In this document: positions 19,668-29,291 of the stretch, in pieces
Layout: every line of letters starts with the position of its first letter
Position numbering within the stretch: the first letter of the stretch is position 1
Notes under the pieces: model-generated
Databases searched by the model: none
What the model saw: the letters and a program-made list of their open reading frames with translations, nothing else
Told to the model about the DNA's origin: nothing
Translations under genes and position numbers: made by a program
Assembly (NCBI RefSeq): GCF_011039135.1
Contig: NZ_JAAKEJ010000001.1
Location: forward strand, 558,001-622,000
Source of the DNA: Desulfovibrio sp. ZJ209
GTDB taxonomy: Bacteria > Desulfobacterota > Desulfovibrionia > Desulfovibrionales > Desulfovibrionaceae
DNA: 64,000 bases
Reading direction: 5' to 3'

Positions 19668-21092
19668 TCAGAAATGCTCCTTGCGCCGCGAGGACGAGGG
19701 GATGTCCAGCGCGGTGCGGTACTTGGCCACTGTGCGGCGGGCGATATTCACCTTCAGGCGTTCCTTGAGCATTTCGCCGATGCGCTCGTCGCTGAGGGGA
19801 TTCTTGGGATCCTCTTCAGCGATGAACTTCTTGATAAGCGCCTTGACGCTCTCGGAGCCCACCTGGGTGCCGTTGTCCAGCGCGAGGCCACTATTAAAGA
19901 AAAACTTTAACTCGAAGATGCCGTGCGGCGTGGCCACGTACTTGTTGGTGGTGATGCGGCTCACCGTGGATTCGTGCATGCCGATGTCGTCGGCGATGTC
20001 CTTGAGGATGAGCGGCGCGAGCTTGGTGACGCCGTCTTCAAAGAAAGGCCGCTGGTGGCGGACGATGCTCTCCATGACCTTGTACAGGGTGCGCTGCCGC
20101 TGGTAGAGGCTCTTGATGAGCCAGGACGCGGAGCGGACTTTTTCGGCGCAATATTCCTTTTCCTTTTCCGAGGCGCCCTCCATGTCCATCTGCGCGAGCG
20201 ATGAGAGCTGGAGCTGCGGCAGCCCGTCCTCGTTGAGCAGGATGACGAAGTCGTCACCCATCTTGTAGACGAACACATCCGGGCTCACATAGGTGGGCTC
20301 GCCCCCGCCGAAACCGGCGCCGGGGAGTGGGTCGAGGCTCTGGATGATGTCCAGGTATTCGCGCAGTTCCTCCATGTCGAGGTGAAATTTCTTCAAGAGC
20401 GGCTTGTAGCGCTTGGCCTCCAGGTCTTCCAGGTGCGATTCCACGAGCTCGCGGAGGATGGGGTCGCGGTCATAGCCGAGATTTTTCAGCTGGATGAGCA
20501 GGCACTCGCTGGCGTCCCGCGCGGCCACGCCCACGGGGTCGAACTGCTGGATGCGCTCAACCACCGGGCGCACGGCAGCCGGGTCGCAGTGCGCGAGCTC
20601 CGCAATCTCCTCATCGGTGGCCGCCAGATAGCCGGAGGAGGACAGGTTGCCGATGATGACTTCGCCGATGGCCTTCTGATCGTCCGTGAGTGGGGAAAGC
20701 CTCAACTGCCACAGCAGGTGCCCCTCAAGTGTGGGCTTGGCGGCATAACGGGCCTCGAGGGGCGAAATCTCCTCCGCGGACTCGAATTCGCGGGACTGTG
20801 AATCGCGCGGCGTGCTGGCGAACTCGCCCATGTAATCTTCCCAGGAGGCGTCCTTGGCGAGCTCCCGGTCATAGGCGTCTTCCTCAATGCCCTCGCGCTG
20901 CTCCGCCGGCGCCTGGTCGCTTGCGTCATCACCCGAAAATTCTTCAAGAAAAGGATTTTCCAGCATCTCCTGCTGGACGGTCTCGAGAAGCTCCACGCGC
21001 GAAAGCTGGAGCAGCTTGATGGCCTGCTGCAACTGGGGTGTCATCACCAGTTGCTGCGCAAGCTTCATTTGTTGGCGCAGTTCCAGGGCCAT
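19668..21092 (-). CDS. rpoN: RNA polymerase sigma-54 factor
   Basis: A 474-residue sigma-54. Region I is Gln/Leu-rich (LRQQMKLAQQLVMTPQLQQA), followed by an acidic region II, the core-binding region, and the C-terminal DNA-binding domain with the helix-turn-helix and the RpoN box ARRTVAKYR, all intact. Sigma-54 recognises -24/-12 promoters and depends on AAA+ activators. It heads the block rpoN, hpf, rapZ, EIIA, all on the minus strand. The 5' region toward the tRNA is about 275 bases. No clear autoregulatory site was identified. Confidence 0.97.
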   Translation of the reverse strand: MALELRQQMKLAQQLVMTPQLQQAIKLLQLSRVELLETVQQEMLENPFLEEFSGDDASDQAPAEQREGIEEDAYDRELAKDASWEDYMGEFASTPRDSQSREFESAEEISPLEARYAAKPTLEGHLLWQLRLSPLTDDQKAIGEVIIGNLSSSGYLAATDEEIAELAHCDPAAVRPVVERIQQFDPVGVAARDASECLLIQLKNLGYDRDPILRELVESHLEDLEAKRYKPLLKKFHLDMEELREYLDIIQSLDPLPGAGFGGGEPTYVSPDVFVYKMGDDFVILLNEDGLPQLQLSSLAQMDMEGASEKEKEYCAEKVRSASWLIKSLYQRQRTLYKVMESIVRHQRPFFEDGVTKLAPLILKDIADDIGMHESTVSRITTNKYVATPHGIFELKFFFNSGLALDNGTQVGSESVKALIKKFIAEEDPKNPLSDERIGEMLKERLKVNIARRTVAKYRTALDIPSSSRRKEHF

Positions 21093-21329
21093 TGCGAGTT
21101 ATGTCCGTCGTTGCCGTGAGTTGCACGTGGCGCAACTGTGGCCAAAGCCGCAGCCACGCGTGGTTTTGGTGCCGCGTTTCAATAACTGTGCCACACTTAA
21201 AAAAAGAACGCAACCGGCAGGGCGCCAGCGCGTGGGAGAAGCGTGCTGATCCGGGGCCTCATATTCGCGTCCAGCCAGTGCAGATTGCCCCTGCCGCAGA
21301 ACCTGCGTTGACCTGTGTGGAGAAAATGC

Positions 21330-21358
21330 TTGCCAAGCTGGACGAAACCCTCTATAAC
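21330..21358 (+). promoter_or_regulatory. Sigma-70-type promoter for tRNA-Leu
   Basis: TTGCCA (21330-21335) and TATAAC (21353-21358) are separated by 17 bases, and the tRNA starts 11 bases after the -10 box. This is a good match to a housekeeping promoter at the right distance for a tRNA. Confidence 0.6.
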
Positions 21359-21368
21359 TCCATTCCGA

Positions 21369-21455
21369 GCCGAAGTGGTGGAATTGGTAGACACGCTAGG
21401 TTCAGGGTCTAGTTCCCGTTCGGGAGTGGGAGTTCGAGTCTCCCCTTCGGCACCA
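21369..21455 (+). tRNA. tRNA-Leu (CAG)
   Basis: The acceptor strands GCCGAAG (21369-21375) and CTTCGGC (21445-21451) pair fully, and the 3' ACCA is encoded. The anticodon stem ctagg/tctag encloses the loop TTCAGGG, with anticodon CAG. The long variable arm (cccgttcgggagtggg) is typical of class II tRNA-Leu. The 3' end is the attachment site of the genomic island that follows. Confidence 0.95.
21438..21449 (+). repeat. attL core at the tRNA-Leu 3' end
   Basis: gtctccccttcg lies within the T arm and acceptor strand. The same 12 bases recur at 36671-36682 and 53483-53494, each followed closely by caccA. These three copies divide the island into two tandem elements. The copy at the tRNA keeps the functional ggcacca; the others lack one g. 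Confidence 0.75.
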
Positions 21456-21470
21456 CCAGAGAGTCCAAAA

Positions 21471-21512
21471 AAGTCCCGCAAGGTCTAAAAAGCCTTGCGG
21501 GACTTAGCTTTT
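21471..21512 (+). terminator. Rho-independent terminator after tRNA-Leu
   Basis: aagtcccgcaagg (21471-21483) and ccttgcgggactt (21493-21505) form a perfect 13-bp stem with a 9-base loop, followed by gctttttggg. A degenerate copy of the same structure follows the copy of the att core at 53483, so it belongs to the duplicated attachment region. Confidence 0.8.
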
Positions 21513-21662
21513 TGGGCAATGGGTTGTCCAACAGGGTGTGGTGAAAACCAGGGACAAATCGCAAAAAAGACGGTATTAGGAACGGTACGAGCCGAAAAGG
21601 AGGAAAGGCGTCCAGAAAAATACCGTCAGCCCCAAACCCATTGCCAGCAAAGGATTTGCGCC

Positions 21663-22907
21663 ATGCCACTGAACGACACCATGCTCAGGAATTTGAAGTC
21701 CGACGGTACTCCGGCCAAGCTCGCCGACTCCGAAGGCTTGTATCTCTATCTCTCCGCTTCCGGGGGAAAACTCTGGCGGATGGACTACCGTTTTGGGGGA
21801 AAGCGAAAGACGCTCAGTTTCGGCGCGTACCCCGCAGTTCCCCTGAGAGAAGCCCGGCGCAAGCGTGACAAGGCCAAGGAACTGCTCGCCAACGACATCG
21901 ACCCCGGCGCGCAGAAAAAGGCCGCCAAGGAAGAAGCGGCAGCTGCCGCGCGGGAGCAGGCGCTCACGTTCGCGGTTGTGGCCAAGGAATGGTTCGCCAC
22001 AAAGCAGGACTCCTACGCGGCCGCACATATCAAGAAAAAACAGTGGCTCATTTCCCTTCTCAATGAGCGCATCGGCGAAATGCCCATCACAAAGCTCACC
22101 CCCGGGGATATTCTTGGAGCGATACGACCGGTGGAAGCCGCGGGCCATTCAGTAACCGCACACAAGCTGGCCGAAACCGCAGGGCAGGTCTGCCGCTTCG
22201 CCAGAACATGTGGCTATATCGTTTACAACCCGGCGGACGGCCTCAAGGAAGTACTCAAGCCCATCAGGACAAAACACTACGCCACCATGACAGACCCGAC
22301 CGCTGTGGGGCACCTCCTGCGCTGCATAGATGAATACCAGGGTGGGGGCGTTGTCGGCTACGCGCTCAAGATATTGCCCTATCTGGCGCTGCGCAGCGCC
22401 GAGCTTCGCGGCTGCAGGTGGTCGGAAATTGATCTGGACAAGGCGCTCTGGATTGTGCCCGCAGCCAGACGGGAAAATGCCAAGGACGGCGGCGGTATGA
22501 AGATGCGAATCGCCCATGCCGTGCCGTTGCCCACCCAGGCGGTCAAACTTTTCCGCGAACTGCACCTGCTCACAGGTACCGGCGAACTCTGTTTTCCGGG
22601 ACGCCATTCAGCCACGCAATGTATTTCGGATATGGCGCTTTTGAACGGTATCCGCAGGATGGGTTTCAGCAAGGAGGAGATGACCATCCACGGTTTCCGC
22701 GCCATGTTCTCCACCATCCTGAACGAGAAAAAGCTGGAATGGGGCTTTGACGGCGACATCATCGAAGCCCAGCTTGCCCACAAGGAGCAGAATACCGTTC
22801 GGGATGCCTATAACCATGCCTCCTATCTGGATAAACGCCGTGAAATGCTTCAGAGGTGGGCCGACCATCTTGACGAACTCCGGAGCCAGAGTGTGAAGAA
22901 AAACTGA
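21663..22907 (+). CDS. P4-type site-specific integrase of element A
   Basis: A 414-residue tyrosine recombinase. The N-terminal arm-binding DUF4102 domain is recognisable in KLADSEGLYLYLSASGGKLW and FGAYPAVPLREARRKRD; the catalytic domain carries LRSAELRGCRW (first Arg), HGFRAMF (His-x-x-Arg), and AHKEQNTVRDAYNHASY with the nucleophile Tyr. I place the start at ATG 21663 (MPLNDTMLRNL); the frame is open upstream to 21495, across the attachment region, but that part has no family similarity. It sits immediately after the tRNA-Leu attachment site, as expected for integrases that target tRNA 3' ends. Confidence 0.93.
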   Translation: MPLNDTMLRNLKSDGTPAKLADSEGLYLYLSASGGKLWRMDYRFGGKRKTLSFGAYPAVPLREARRKRDKAKELLANDIDPGAQKKAAKEEAAAAAREQALTFAVVAKEWFATKQDSYAAAHIKKKQWLISLLNERIGEMPITKLTPGDILGAIRPVEAAGHSVTAHKLAETAGQVCRFARTCGYIVYNPADGLKEVLKPIRTKHYATMTDPTAVGHLLRCIDEYQGGGVVGYALKILPYLALRSAELRGCRWSEIDLDKALWIVPAARRENAKDGGGMKMRIAHAVPLPTQAVKLFRELHLLTGTGELCFPGRHSATQCISDMALLNGIRRMGFSKEEMTIHGFRAMFSTILNEKKLEWGFDGDIIEAQLAHKEQNTVRDAYNHASYLDKRREMLQRWADHLDELRSQSVKKN

Positions 22908-22942
22908 GATACTTCTGAAAACAAAACACCTCGTTTTTTGGA

Positions 22943-22983
22943 GGCAGGGCGCTGTGGCTATGGCTGCATTGCCCTGCCTTTTT
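22943..22983 (+). terminator. Terminator after integrase A
   Basis: ggcagggc (22943-22950) pairs with gccctgcc (22971-22978), followed by a T-rich run (tttttcttt). It lies 36 bases after the integrase stop. The rest of 22908-23189 is non-coding, as far as I can see. Confidence 0.7.
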
Positions 22984-23189
22984 CTTTGGGCAAATCGTAT
23001 GAACAGCCAGATGGGAACTGGCTCAAATGAAGGCTTCTGAGCCTTATATTCGTTTGAACTTGAGGTATTACTTTAAAAAATAGAATCCCCTTTTTCCGGT
23101 TCAGACAATGGCCAATCAAGGCCAAGGATTTTTTGCCTTTTCCCACGCCGCCCGTACTACCTCCGATAGAAGAACGCGGGGGCCTTTAT

Positions 23190-23639
23190 TTACAGATCAC
23201 CTATGGGAGTGTCTGGGACTATCATGAAAGTCCCATACCGAATCGGCTCAGGTTTCGGCGTGGGCTTTGCCTCATTCTCCGATGAAGGAGTGGTGTCTTT
23301 TGCCATCTCGGCGCCCTCTATTTTCTGGGAAGGAACGATGCTGCTTCTCTCGTCACGGCCACCCTGTTCCTCGGGCTTGAAATCCCCGTTTTCACCAGCC
23401 TCCTCTACGGGTTCCTGATAGCGGGCAATCAGGCGTTCCGGGATGATGATCCGCGCTTTTTTCAAGAGGGCACATAGCTCTTTTGGTGTGTAGCCTTTCG
23501 TGAACGCCCGCTTGAAATCCTTTTCAAGAAATACCGCCGCCCCCTCGCGGGAGCAGCGAGTATCCTTCACCGGCAAGTCTCTTAAAATCCTGCGGGCCGA
23601 CCTCAGTTGTTCGCGCGTGATTTTTCCGGTTTTCCCCAC
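23190..23639 (-). CDS. MobC-like mobilization accessory protein, element A
   Basis: A 149-residue protein with the core ITREQLRSARRILRDLPVKD and GYTPKELCALLKKARIIIPE, helical and basic, next to an oriT-like dyad and divergent from the relaxase. I infer a relaxosome accessory (MobC-like) role from position. I start at GTG 23639 because ggagg lies seven bases upstream; the frame is open further to 23984 but that part crosses the oriT region. The homologue in element B (43125-43415) is only 96 residues. Here the C-terminal tail (about 95-149) corresponds to a separate downstream frame in B. The family name is a guess; sequence similarity to known MobC was not tested. Confidence 0.6.
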   Translation of the reverse strand: MGKTGKITREQLRSARRILRDLPVKDTRCSREGAAVFLEKDFKRAFTKGYTPKELCALLKKARIIIPERLIARYQEPVEEAGENGDFKPEEQGGRDERSSIVPSQKIEGAEMAKDTTPSSENEAKPTPKPEPIRYGTFMIVPDTPIGDL

Positions 23640-23731
23640 GACTGCGCCTCCTTTTTCAAAGATTGAGGCCAGTATAACGAAAATTTTTTCACCCCTGCAA
23701 AAAAGCCACTGCACGTTGGGGGTTCTTCGTG

Positions 23732-23770
23732 GCAAGATGACACCAGTGCTACTCACTGGTGTCATCTTGC
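23732..23770. other. Candidate oriT dyad, element A
   Basis: gcaagatgacaccagtg (23732-23748) and its exact reverse complement (23754-23770) form a 17-bp arm dyad with a 5-base spacer, followed by aaaaggggcgcgcccc. It lies between the divergent MobC-like and relaxase genes, and a near copy occurs in the same place in element B. Position and conservation suggest an origin of transfer; the nick site was not identified. Confidence 0.6.
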
Positions 23771-23940
23771 AAAAGGGGCGCGCCCCTCTTGACTCCCCAA
23801 GGGCGCTCGGCGCTGTGCTTCTCGCACCCGAAAGGCGAAAGATATGAAAGGCAAAAGGGCAGCGGGCTCGGCCAGAAAGCTGAGTAGTCGTCCGGGCGAG
23901 ACGTGGCCCTTGAGGCTTTGAAAAACAGGGCAGGTGTTCC

Positions 23941-26199
23941 ATGATAGTCAAGAAAATTAAGTACACAAAAAACACCAAGCCCAAGGAGTGGCAGATCGGC
24001 GACCTTGTGGACTATATTCGCAATCCCTCAGTGAGAAATCGCGGCGAAAAAATCGAACATGCGGGAAGCCGTAATTTTTTAACCGATACCCATTCCGCGC
24101 AAAAACTGGAAATGATTGCTCTGGCAAGGGAGACAGTGAGGAGCAAGATGCCAGTCAATCACTGGGTATTTTCCTGGCCCGAAGGCGAGCAGCCCACGCG
24201 AGCTCAGGTTGATGAATTGGTCGATATATTCTTGGAAAAGATGGGCCTCAAAGAGCATCAGGCCATCTACGGGCTGCATTGCGACACGAGAAATTATCAT
24301 GTGCATATCGCCGTGAACCGGGTACATCCTGAAACCTTAAGAGTGGTTCGCACCAACAACGGTTTTGACATCTGGGAGGCCCACAAAATCAAGGCGTTCA
24401 TCGAGAAGAAACAGGGATGGTCGGAGCTGGCAAACGCCCCATTTGTGTACACGGAAGATGGCGAGTTGGCCGAGAGAAAGCTCCTCGACTCCAGCGTGAA
24501 ACCGACCTCGAGAGCTCAGGATTTTGAGCGGGCAACAGGTGAGAAATCAGCCCAGAGAATTGCCCAGGAGCGCGGCCATGACCTCATCAAAAACGCACAG
24601 TCATGGGCCGAATTACATGCCGGCCTGAAGGGGGCGGGGCTGCGTTTTGAAAAGAAAGGTTCAGGCGCAATCATTTGGGTCGGGGAGCAAGCGGTCAAGG
24701 CATCTTCGGTTGATCGCGCGTTCAGCATGGGGAAGCTGTGCAAGCGACTGGGGGATTTTGTGGGAGGGGATTACGAGGACGTAGCCCCAAGTCCCGCGCC
24801 TGAGCCCCTCTATCCGGCCCTACGGCCCGCATGGGAGATGTACCGAGGTGCAGTAAGGGCCGAAAGGGAAGCCAAGAAAGAGCTTGAGGAAAAAGTCAGG
24901 GATGAAGTGAACCGCCTCAAGGAACACCAGGCTAAGGAGCGCCGGGAAAAGCTGGCCCGAATTGCGAAATATGGAGTGCCTTTTTTAAATATTGGCCGTC
25001 ATTGCCTGAAACTCGAACATGTTGAGCAGTTGCGGCGTCTGCGGGATAGGTTGAAAGCGTCGTTATCGCACCGAAGGGTAAAACGGTTTTCTGACTGGCT
25101 GAAAACCCAAGGCCTACCGTTCCATCACCTTCATACCGTTACCTATGAGGCTACAGATAAAACCAGACATACCCCCGCCCCCATATCCTCGGAAGCCGCG
25201 TCATTGCCCCAAGCAAAGCTGTTTCTTGAGTATGTGAAAGCCGTCAATGCTGATCGCTACCGGGTGACAGCCATTAAAATGGGCGCAAAAGGTGAAAAGA
25301 AGGTGATGATCCTCGACAAACGGAACGGGGAAAGCCGGGGTTTCACTCCTGAAGAATTGCTCAGGCGAATGCCGGAAATCGTGAAACTGGCTAGACGTGG
25401 GGAAAATATCTACTACACGCCTCTTTCCGAGCAGAAGCACCATATCCTCCTAGACGACATGAGCCCGGAAAAGGTCATGCAGCTCCAGAAAGACGGCTTC
25501 AAACCTGCGGTGTTTCTGGAAAGTTCACCGAATAATTATCAGTGCATCCTTACCTTTCCCAAGTTTCAAGGGGATTTTGACCGTGAAATTGGCAATCACC
25601 TGGCCATGATTCTGAATAAGCGCTATGGCGACCCGAAACTTTCAGGTGCCGTTCATCCGCACCGCGCCCCAGGCTTTGAGAACCGTAAGCCAAAGCATCA
25701 GCGAAAGGACGGCACTTTTCCTCGCGTCAGCTTGAGTTATGCCGTCCGACAGGAGTGCCAAAAAGCCTTGATTGAAGCACGAAAAATTGAGCAGGCATTC
25801 GCCACGGCGAAGCACCAGAGGGAACAGCAGGCAAATCGCTCGACCCTCTTAGCCACTCAAGGGGCAGCTAGCCTGCATTTAGCCTATTTCAAGCATTGGG
25901 AGGACATAAGCGCGCATATCAACATCAAGGACTTCTCACGGGTGGACGCCATGATTGCCCTGCGCCTTCGCTCCAATGGCCATAGCCAGAAAGAAGTGGA
26001 AGAAACTCTCCGTGCCTGTGCCCCGGCTATCCGTGAAAGACGCGCGGGCCGTAACTGGCAACGCTACGCCGAGCGCACGGCGGCATATGCTTTTGGCTAT
26101 GCCGGTGATAGGGATATGGAAAGACATTCGCGGTATAGGAAATTGTGGGGTAGAATTGAAGGACCAAAAGAAGTGCAGAAAATTAGATGTGAGCCCTGA
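23941..26199 (+). CDS. MobA/TraI-type relaxase with RepB-like primase domain, element A
   Basis: A 752-residue MOBP-type relaxase. The N-terminal domain has the Tyr-containing LVDYIRNPS and the HUH metal motif HCDTRNYHVHIAVNRVHP. A basic, coiled region (about 290-350) follows. The C-terminal region (about 400-640) with AVFLESSPNNYQCILTFPKF and GDPKLSGAVHPHRAPGFENR matches a RepB-type DNA primase, as in MobA-RepB fusions of IncQ plasmids. It would nick oriT and prime the transferred strand. It is homologous to the relaxase at 40593-42854, with long identical stretches, but points the other way relative to the integrase. No coupling protein or mating-pair genes are present, so the element is mobilizable, not self-transmissible. 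Confidence 0.88.
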   Translation: MIVKKIKYTKNTKPKEWQIGDLVDYIRNPSVRNRGEKIEHAGSRNFLTDTHSAQKLEMIALARETVRSKMPVNHWVFSWPEGEQPTRAQVDELVDIFLEKMGLKEHQAIYGLHCDTRNYHVHIAVNRVHPETLRVVRTNNGFDIWEAHKIKAFIEKKQGWSELANAPFVYTEDGELAERKLLDSSVKPTSRAQDFERATGEKSAQRIAQERGHDLIKNAQSWAELHAGLKGAGLRFEKKGSGAIIWVGEQAVKASSVDRAFSMGKLCKRLGDFVGGDYEDVAPSPAPEPLYPALRPAWEMYRGAVRAEREAKKELEEKVRDEVNRLKEHQAKERREKLARIAKYGVPFLNIGRHCLKLEHVEQLRRLRDRLKASLSHRRVKRFSDWLKTQGLPFHHLHTVTYEATDKTRHTPAPISSEAASLPQAKLFLEYVKAVNADRYRVTAIKMGAKGEKKVMILDKRNGESRGFTPEELLRRMPEIVKLARRGENIYYTPLSEQKHHILLDDMSPEKVMQLQKDGFKPAVFLESSPNNYQCILTFPKFQGDFDREIGNHLAMILNKRYGDPKLSGAVHPHRAPGFENRKPKHQRKDGTFPRVSLSYAVRQECQKALIEARKIEQAFATAKHQREQQANRSTLLATQGAASLHLAYFKHWEDISAHINIKDFSRVDAMIALRLRSNGHSQKEVEETLRACAPAIRERRAGRNWQRYAERTAAYAFGYAGDRDMERHSRYRKLWGRIEGPKEVQKIRCEP

Positions 26200-26328
26200 A
26201 CCAGCTAACTAGATAGCAGATCCTTTAGGCCTTAGATAAGAAGGGATTACGGTGGAGGGAAATGGGTACGAAGATTCCACAGGAGCAAAAAAGCTTATTC
26301 GAAGTGTAGATTAAATCTTCATAAAAGC

Positions 26329-26523
26329 ATGAATGAGTATTCAAGCATGAATGAGTATCTTGACGGACATAGCAATCTAGATGGAGGAAACTCTTTGAAA
26401 CAAAGGCATGATAGCCAATTTTTTATAAATATTCTGAAAGAAGAGTGGGAAAAGTACGACCCGATGTCCTATTCCCACATCGTGGCTAGAAGTAGCATGT
26501 TTGGTGGAACCTTTCAATTTTGA
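26329..26523 (+). CDS. Possible small protein, uncertain
   Basis: A 64-residue frame (MNEYSSMNEYLDGHSNLDGG) in the AT-rich gap between the relaxase and the GNAT-PIN gene. The start contains a direct repeat of atgaatgagtat, so two starts are possible. No family is recognised and there is no strong ribosome site. It may be a decayed fragment. The rest of 26200-26615 shows nothing convincing. Confidence 0.22.
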   Translation: MNEYSSMNEYLDGHSNLDGGNSLKQRHDSQFFINILKEEWEKYDPMSYSHIVARSSMFGGTFQF

Positions 26524-26615
26524 TAGACGGTTTATATAAGGCTATGGAAAGAAAATGATTGAGTACCATAAAATTTTATGCTTAAATGAATTTTTCTCCT
26601 ATGCAATAGGACTAA

Positions 26616-28661
26616 GTGGTTGTCATGAATTATTCATATCGGCGGACAAAATTTGGTGACGATACCATCATCGATCAGGTTGTCAGCCTTGCTGATTCTA
26701 ATAAAAAAACACTTGGATTTCTTCCAGAGAGTGCCATCAGGGAGAGGTGTGAAAAAGGAGAGGTATTTGTTTGCTTGATACAAAATGAGCTTATTGGTTA
26801 TATTTTATTTTCACATTCTAAGAGGAATCATGTTATAAGGATACATCACTTATGCATAGAAAAAGATAAAAGGAATAATGGTTTAGCAAAATTAATTTTT
26901 AAAAATTTCTTGAAAAATATCCAGAACGCATATTTTATTGAGTTATATTGTAGAGAAGATTATCACATGGATAGATTTTGGCATCATCTTGGTTTCAATA
27001 TAATAAAGGCATGCGAAGGTCGTGCTACAAATGAACTATCAATATTACATCTGTATAGATATCAAATTCAGAAAAATCTCATAAATATTATTGAAGATTT
27101 AGAAAATAGACCAAAGGTTTTACTTGATGCTTCTATTGTACTTGAAATGAATCGAGAAGTAGAAGGCTTTACAGAGAGTAATTCTCTTCTTATGTATTTT
27201 AATGATGTCGTATTTTTCGTAGCACCTGTTATTTATAAATATATAGAACGACAGAGAAATGAATATATTAAGACAAGTTCTATAGATAAAGCTAATTACT
27301 TTAAGACACTACCTTTCTCTACTGAAAAAATGGATGCTGCACGTAGTTCTATTCAGAGTGAATTTCCTGCTATTAAAGAAAGTGATAGAGACCAACTTGC
27401 ATGTGCGATTACAAATAAAGTAAATTTTTTCATTACGCGTGATGGTCAATTACTTAATGAAAAGGTTGTCCAAAGATTTGCTGACGATTATAATATTATG
27501 ATTTATTCTCCAGCAGAATTTTTACATAATATTGATTTTATACTTAACCGGGAGGCTATTAAAACCAGCTTGCTTCCAACGACCCTTGGAAAATTAGTTG
27601 ATATTTTTCTTGATGAGGCCGAACTTTGTGACAAATTTTTAAATACATCCAAAGGAGAACGAAAATATTTATTTATTGAAAAAATTAAAAATAATGTAAA
27701 AAATGCCAAATTGAAATCAATAATAATTTCAAATAGGGATTTTGGAATTATATATTATAGCATAGAATGCAATATTCTAAGAGTACACCTACTACGTACA
27801 AATATAGGCTGCGAAAGTTTTGCTAAAAGTGCTACATTTTTTATCCTTGAACAATTAATACAAATCGCAACACAAAAATATGTTTCGTTAATTATTATCG
27901 AAGATGTCTATGCTAATTTGGATATTGGTGAAATAAGTAAAGGATTAGGTTTTTTTAATAATAAAAAGATATCCCTGAGGTATATTGGTAAAGCCAGTAA
28001 GTATCTAGATTTTGTTGAAGATAAATTACCTGATTGGGCCTTTTCTGAGTTAAAAGAACATGTTCAACCTGTATCTGAGGCTAAAGACATTTATTCACAA
28101 GTAAGGTTGGAACGAAATTTTTCACCAGCAAAATTTACTGATATTGATATCCCTGCATATATTATACCGATACGAGTACAATGGGCCAAAGATTTAATAT
28201 CCCCCGCTGTTATTGATCAGCATGAACTCTTTGCCTCCTCGACATCTAATGTTTTAATGCATGAGCTGAATGTATATTTTACTGGTACAAAAACACGAAT
28301 TTCAGCACCTAGCCGAATTTTATGGTATATAACGAATTGTAATAATAAATATCGAGAAACAAAATATATCATAGCATCTTCTTATTTAGACGAAGTGTAC
28401 ACTGGTTCAAAAGGAGATATTTTTAAGAAATTTTGGAAGATTGGTGTATATAAATGGAAGGATATTAATAAAAATAGCTTCACCACCTGTAAGGCACTCC
28501 TGTTTTCCAGAACTGAAATATTTCCCAACAAGGTTTCTTATGAATTTATGAAAGATGTAATAAAACGACATATGGGGAAGGGGCTTACTGCCATTTCTGC
28601 CGTCACTATATCTCAAGGAGCTTTTTTTGAGATTTATAAACAAGGATATAATAATGAATAG
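26616..28661 (+). CDS. GNAT acetyltransferase-PIN nuclease fusion protein
   Basis: A 681-residue AT-rich protein, sharply different in composition from the genes around it. Residues 1-145 look like a GNAT domain with the acyl-CoA loop RNNGLA (86-91). Residues about 165-300 fit a PIN nuclease: VLLDASIVLEMN with Asp171, the acidic ESDRDQ (Asp257, Asp259), and FITRDGQLL with Asp276. The remaining 380 residues are unassigned; part repeats hydrophobic, GNAT-like character. The start may be GTG 26616 (agga five bases upstream) or ATG 26625. The stop overlaps the start of an ASCH-domain gene by 8 bases, so the two are coupled. This looks like a toxin or defence protein; that is inference. Confidence 0.62.
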   Translation: MVVMNYSYRRTKFGDDTIIDQVVSLADSNKKTLGFLPESAIRERCEKGEVFVCLIQNELIGYILFSHSKRNHVIRIHHLCIEKDKRNNGLAKLIFKNFLKNIQNAYFIELYCREDYHMDRFWHHLGFNIIKACEGRATNELSILHLYRYQIQKNLINIIEDLENRPKVLLDASIVLEMNREVEGFTESNSLLMYFNDVVFFVAPVIYKYIERQRNEYIKTSSIDKANYFKTLPFSTEKMDAARSSIQSEFPAIKESDRDQLACAITNKVNFFITRDGQLLNEKVVQRFADDYNIMIYSPAEFLHNIDFILNREAIKTSLLPTTLGKLVDIFLDEAELCDKFLNTSKGERKYLFIEKIKNNVKNAKLKSIIISNRDFGIIYYSIECNILRVHLLRTNIGCESFAKSATFFILEQLIQIATQKYVSLIIIEDVYANLDIGEISKGLGFFNNKKISLRYIGKASKYLDFVEDKLPDWAFSELKEHVQPVSEAKDIYSQVRLERNFSPAKFTDIDIPAYIIPIRVQWAKDLISPAVIDQHELFASSTSNVLMHELNVYFTGTKTRISAPSRILWYITNCNNKYRETKYIIASSYLDEVYTGSKGDIFKKFWKIGVYKWKDINKNSFTTCKALLFSRTEIFPNKVSYEFMKDVIKRHMGKGLTAISAVTISQGAFFEIYKQGYNNE

Positions 28662-29094
28662 ATTTGATAGTCCAGTATTAATATCGGTTAAACCACACTT
28701 TTCACAGTTAATTGCTGATGGAAAAAAGACTGTTGAACTGCGAAAAAAAATCCCAGCCAATTTAATTGGGAGGATGGTATATATTTACTCTACGCGTCCA
28801 GATGCAAAAATTATCGGTTTTTTTGAAGTAAAAGCTGTTGAATATCTTCCCATTGAAGATTTGTGGCTCCGTGTCCGGGCAGTGGCCTGTATGAATGAAA
28901 ATGATTTTTTTTCGTACTATTCTAAAAAAACAACGGGGTATGCAATCTTTTTCCAAGAGTTTGTTTCTCTTAAAAAACCTATTTCCTTGTGTACTCTACG
29001 CAAGCGTAAGCCTGGATTTATTCCACCTCAAAATTATCATTATATTAATCCAGATGAACTCCTAAAGGGTGAATCTCCAAAATTGTCATTATAA
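28654..29094 (+). CDS. ASCH-domain protein
   Basis: A 146-residue AT-rich protein. ISVKPHFSQLIADGKKTVELRKK is the opening of an ASCH domain (a PUA-like RNA-binding fold), here cut to a motif: SVKP..F...I..GKKTVELR. GFFEVKAVEYLPIEDLW fits the next strands. ASCH proteins bind RNA or modified nucleotides and occur with GNAT genes. The start ATG 28654 lies inside the end of the GNAT-PIN gene, 8 bases overlap, so translation is coupled. In this pair it may be the antidote or substrate-recognition partner; not shown. Confidence 0.72.
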   Translation: MNRFDSPVLISVKPHFSQLIADGKKTVELRKKIPANLIGRMVYIYSTRPDAKIIGFFEVKAVEYLPIEDLWLRVRAVACMNENDFFSYYSKKTTGYAIFFQEFVSLKKPISLCTLRKRKPGFIPPQNYHYINPDELLKGESPKLSL

Positions 29095-29291
29095 ATTATC
29101 TGTGAGCATATTCCGGCGAATAATGGTGAGATGTCTTCCGAAACTTTTTCCATCACGCTAATATGCGTTGAATGGATTAGAGACGAACGCTGGAGCTCGC
29201 TCTCCCCGTTAGCAGCCAGCCGCCTCTTGTCATCCCCCGTTGCCTGCCTCTATACTCCCTAGCTGATACTCCCTCTGACCAAGGACGGCAC

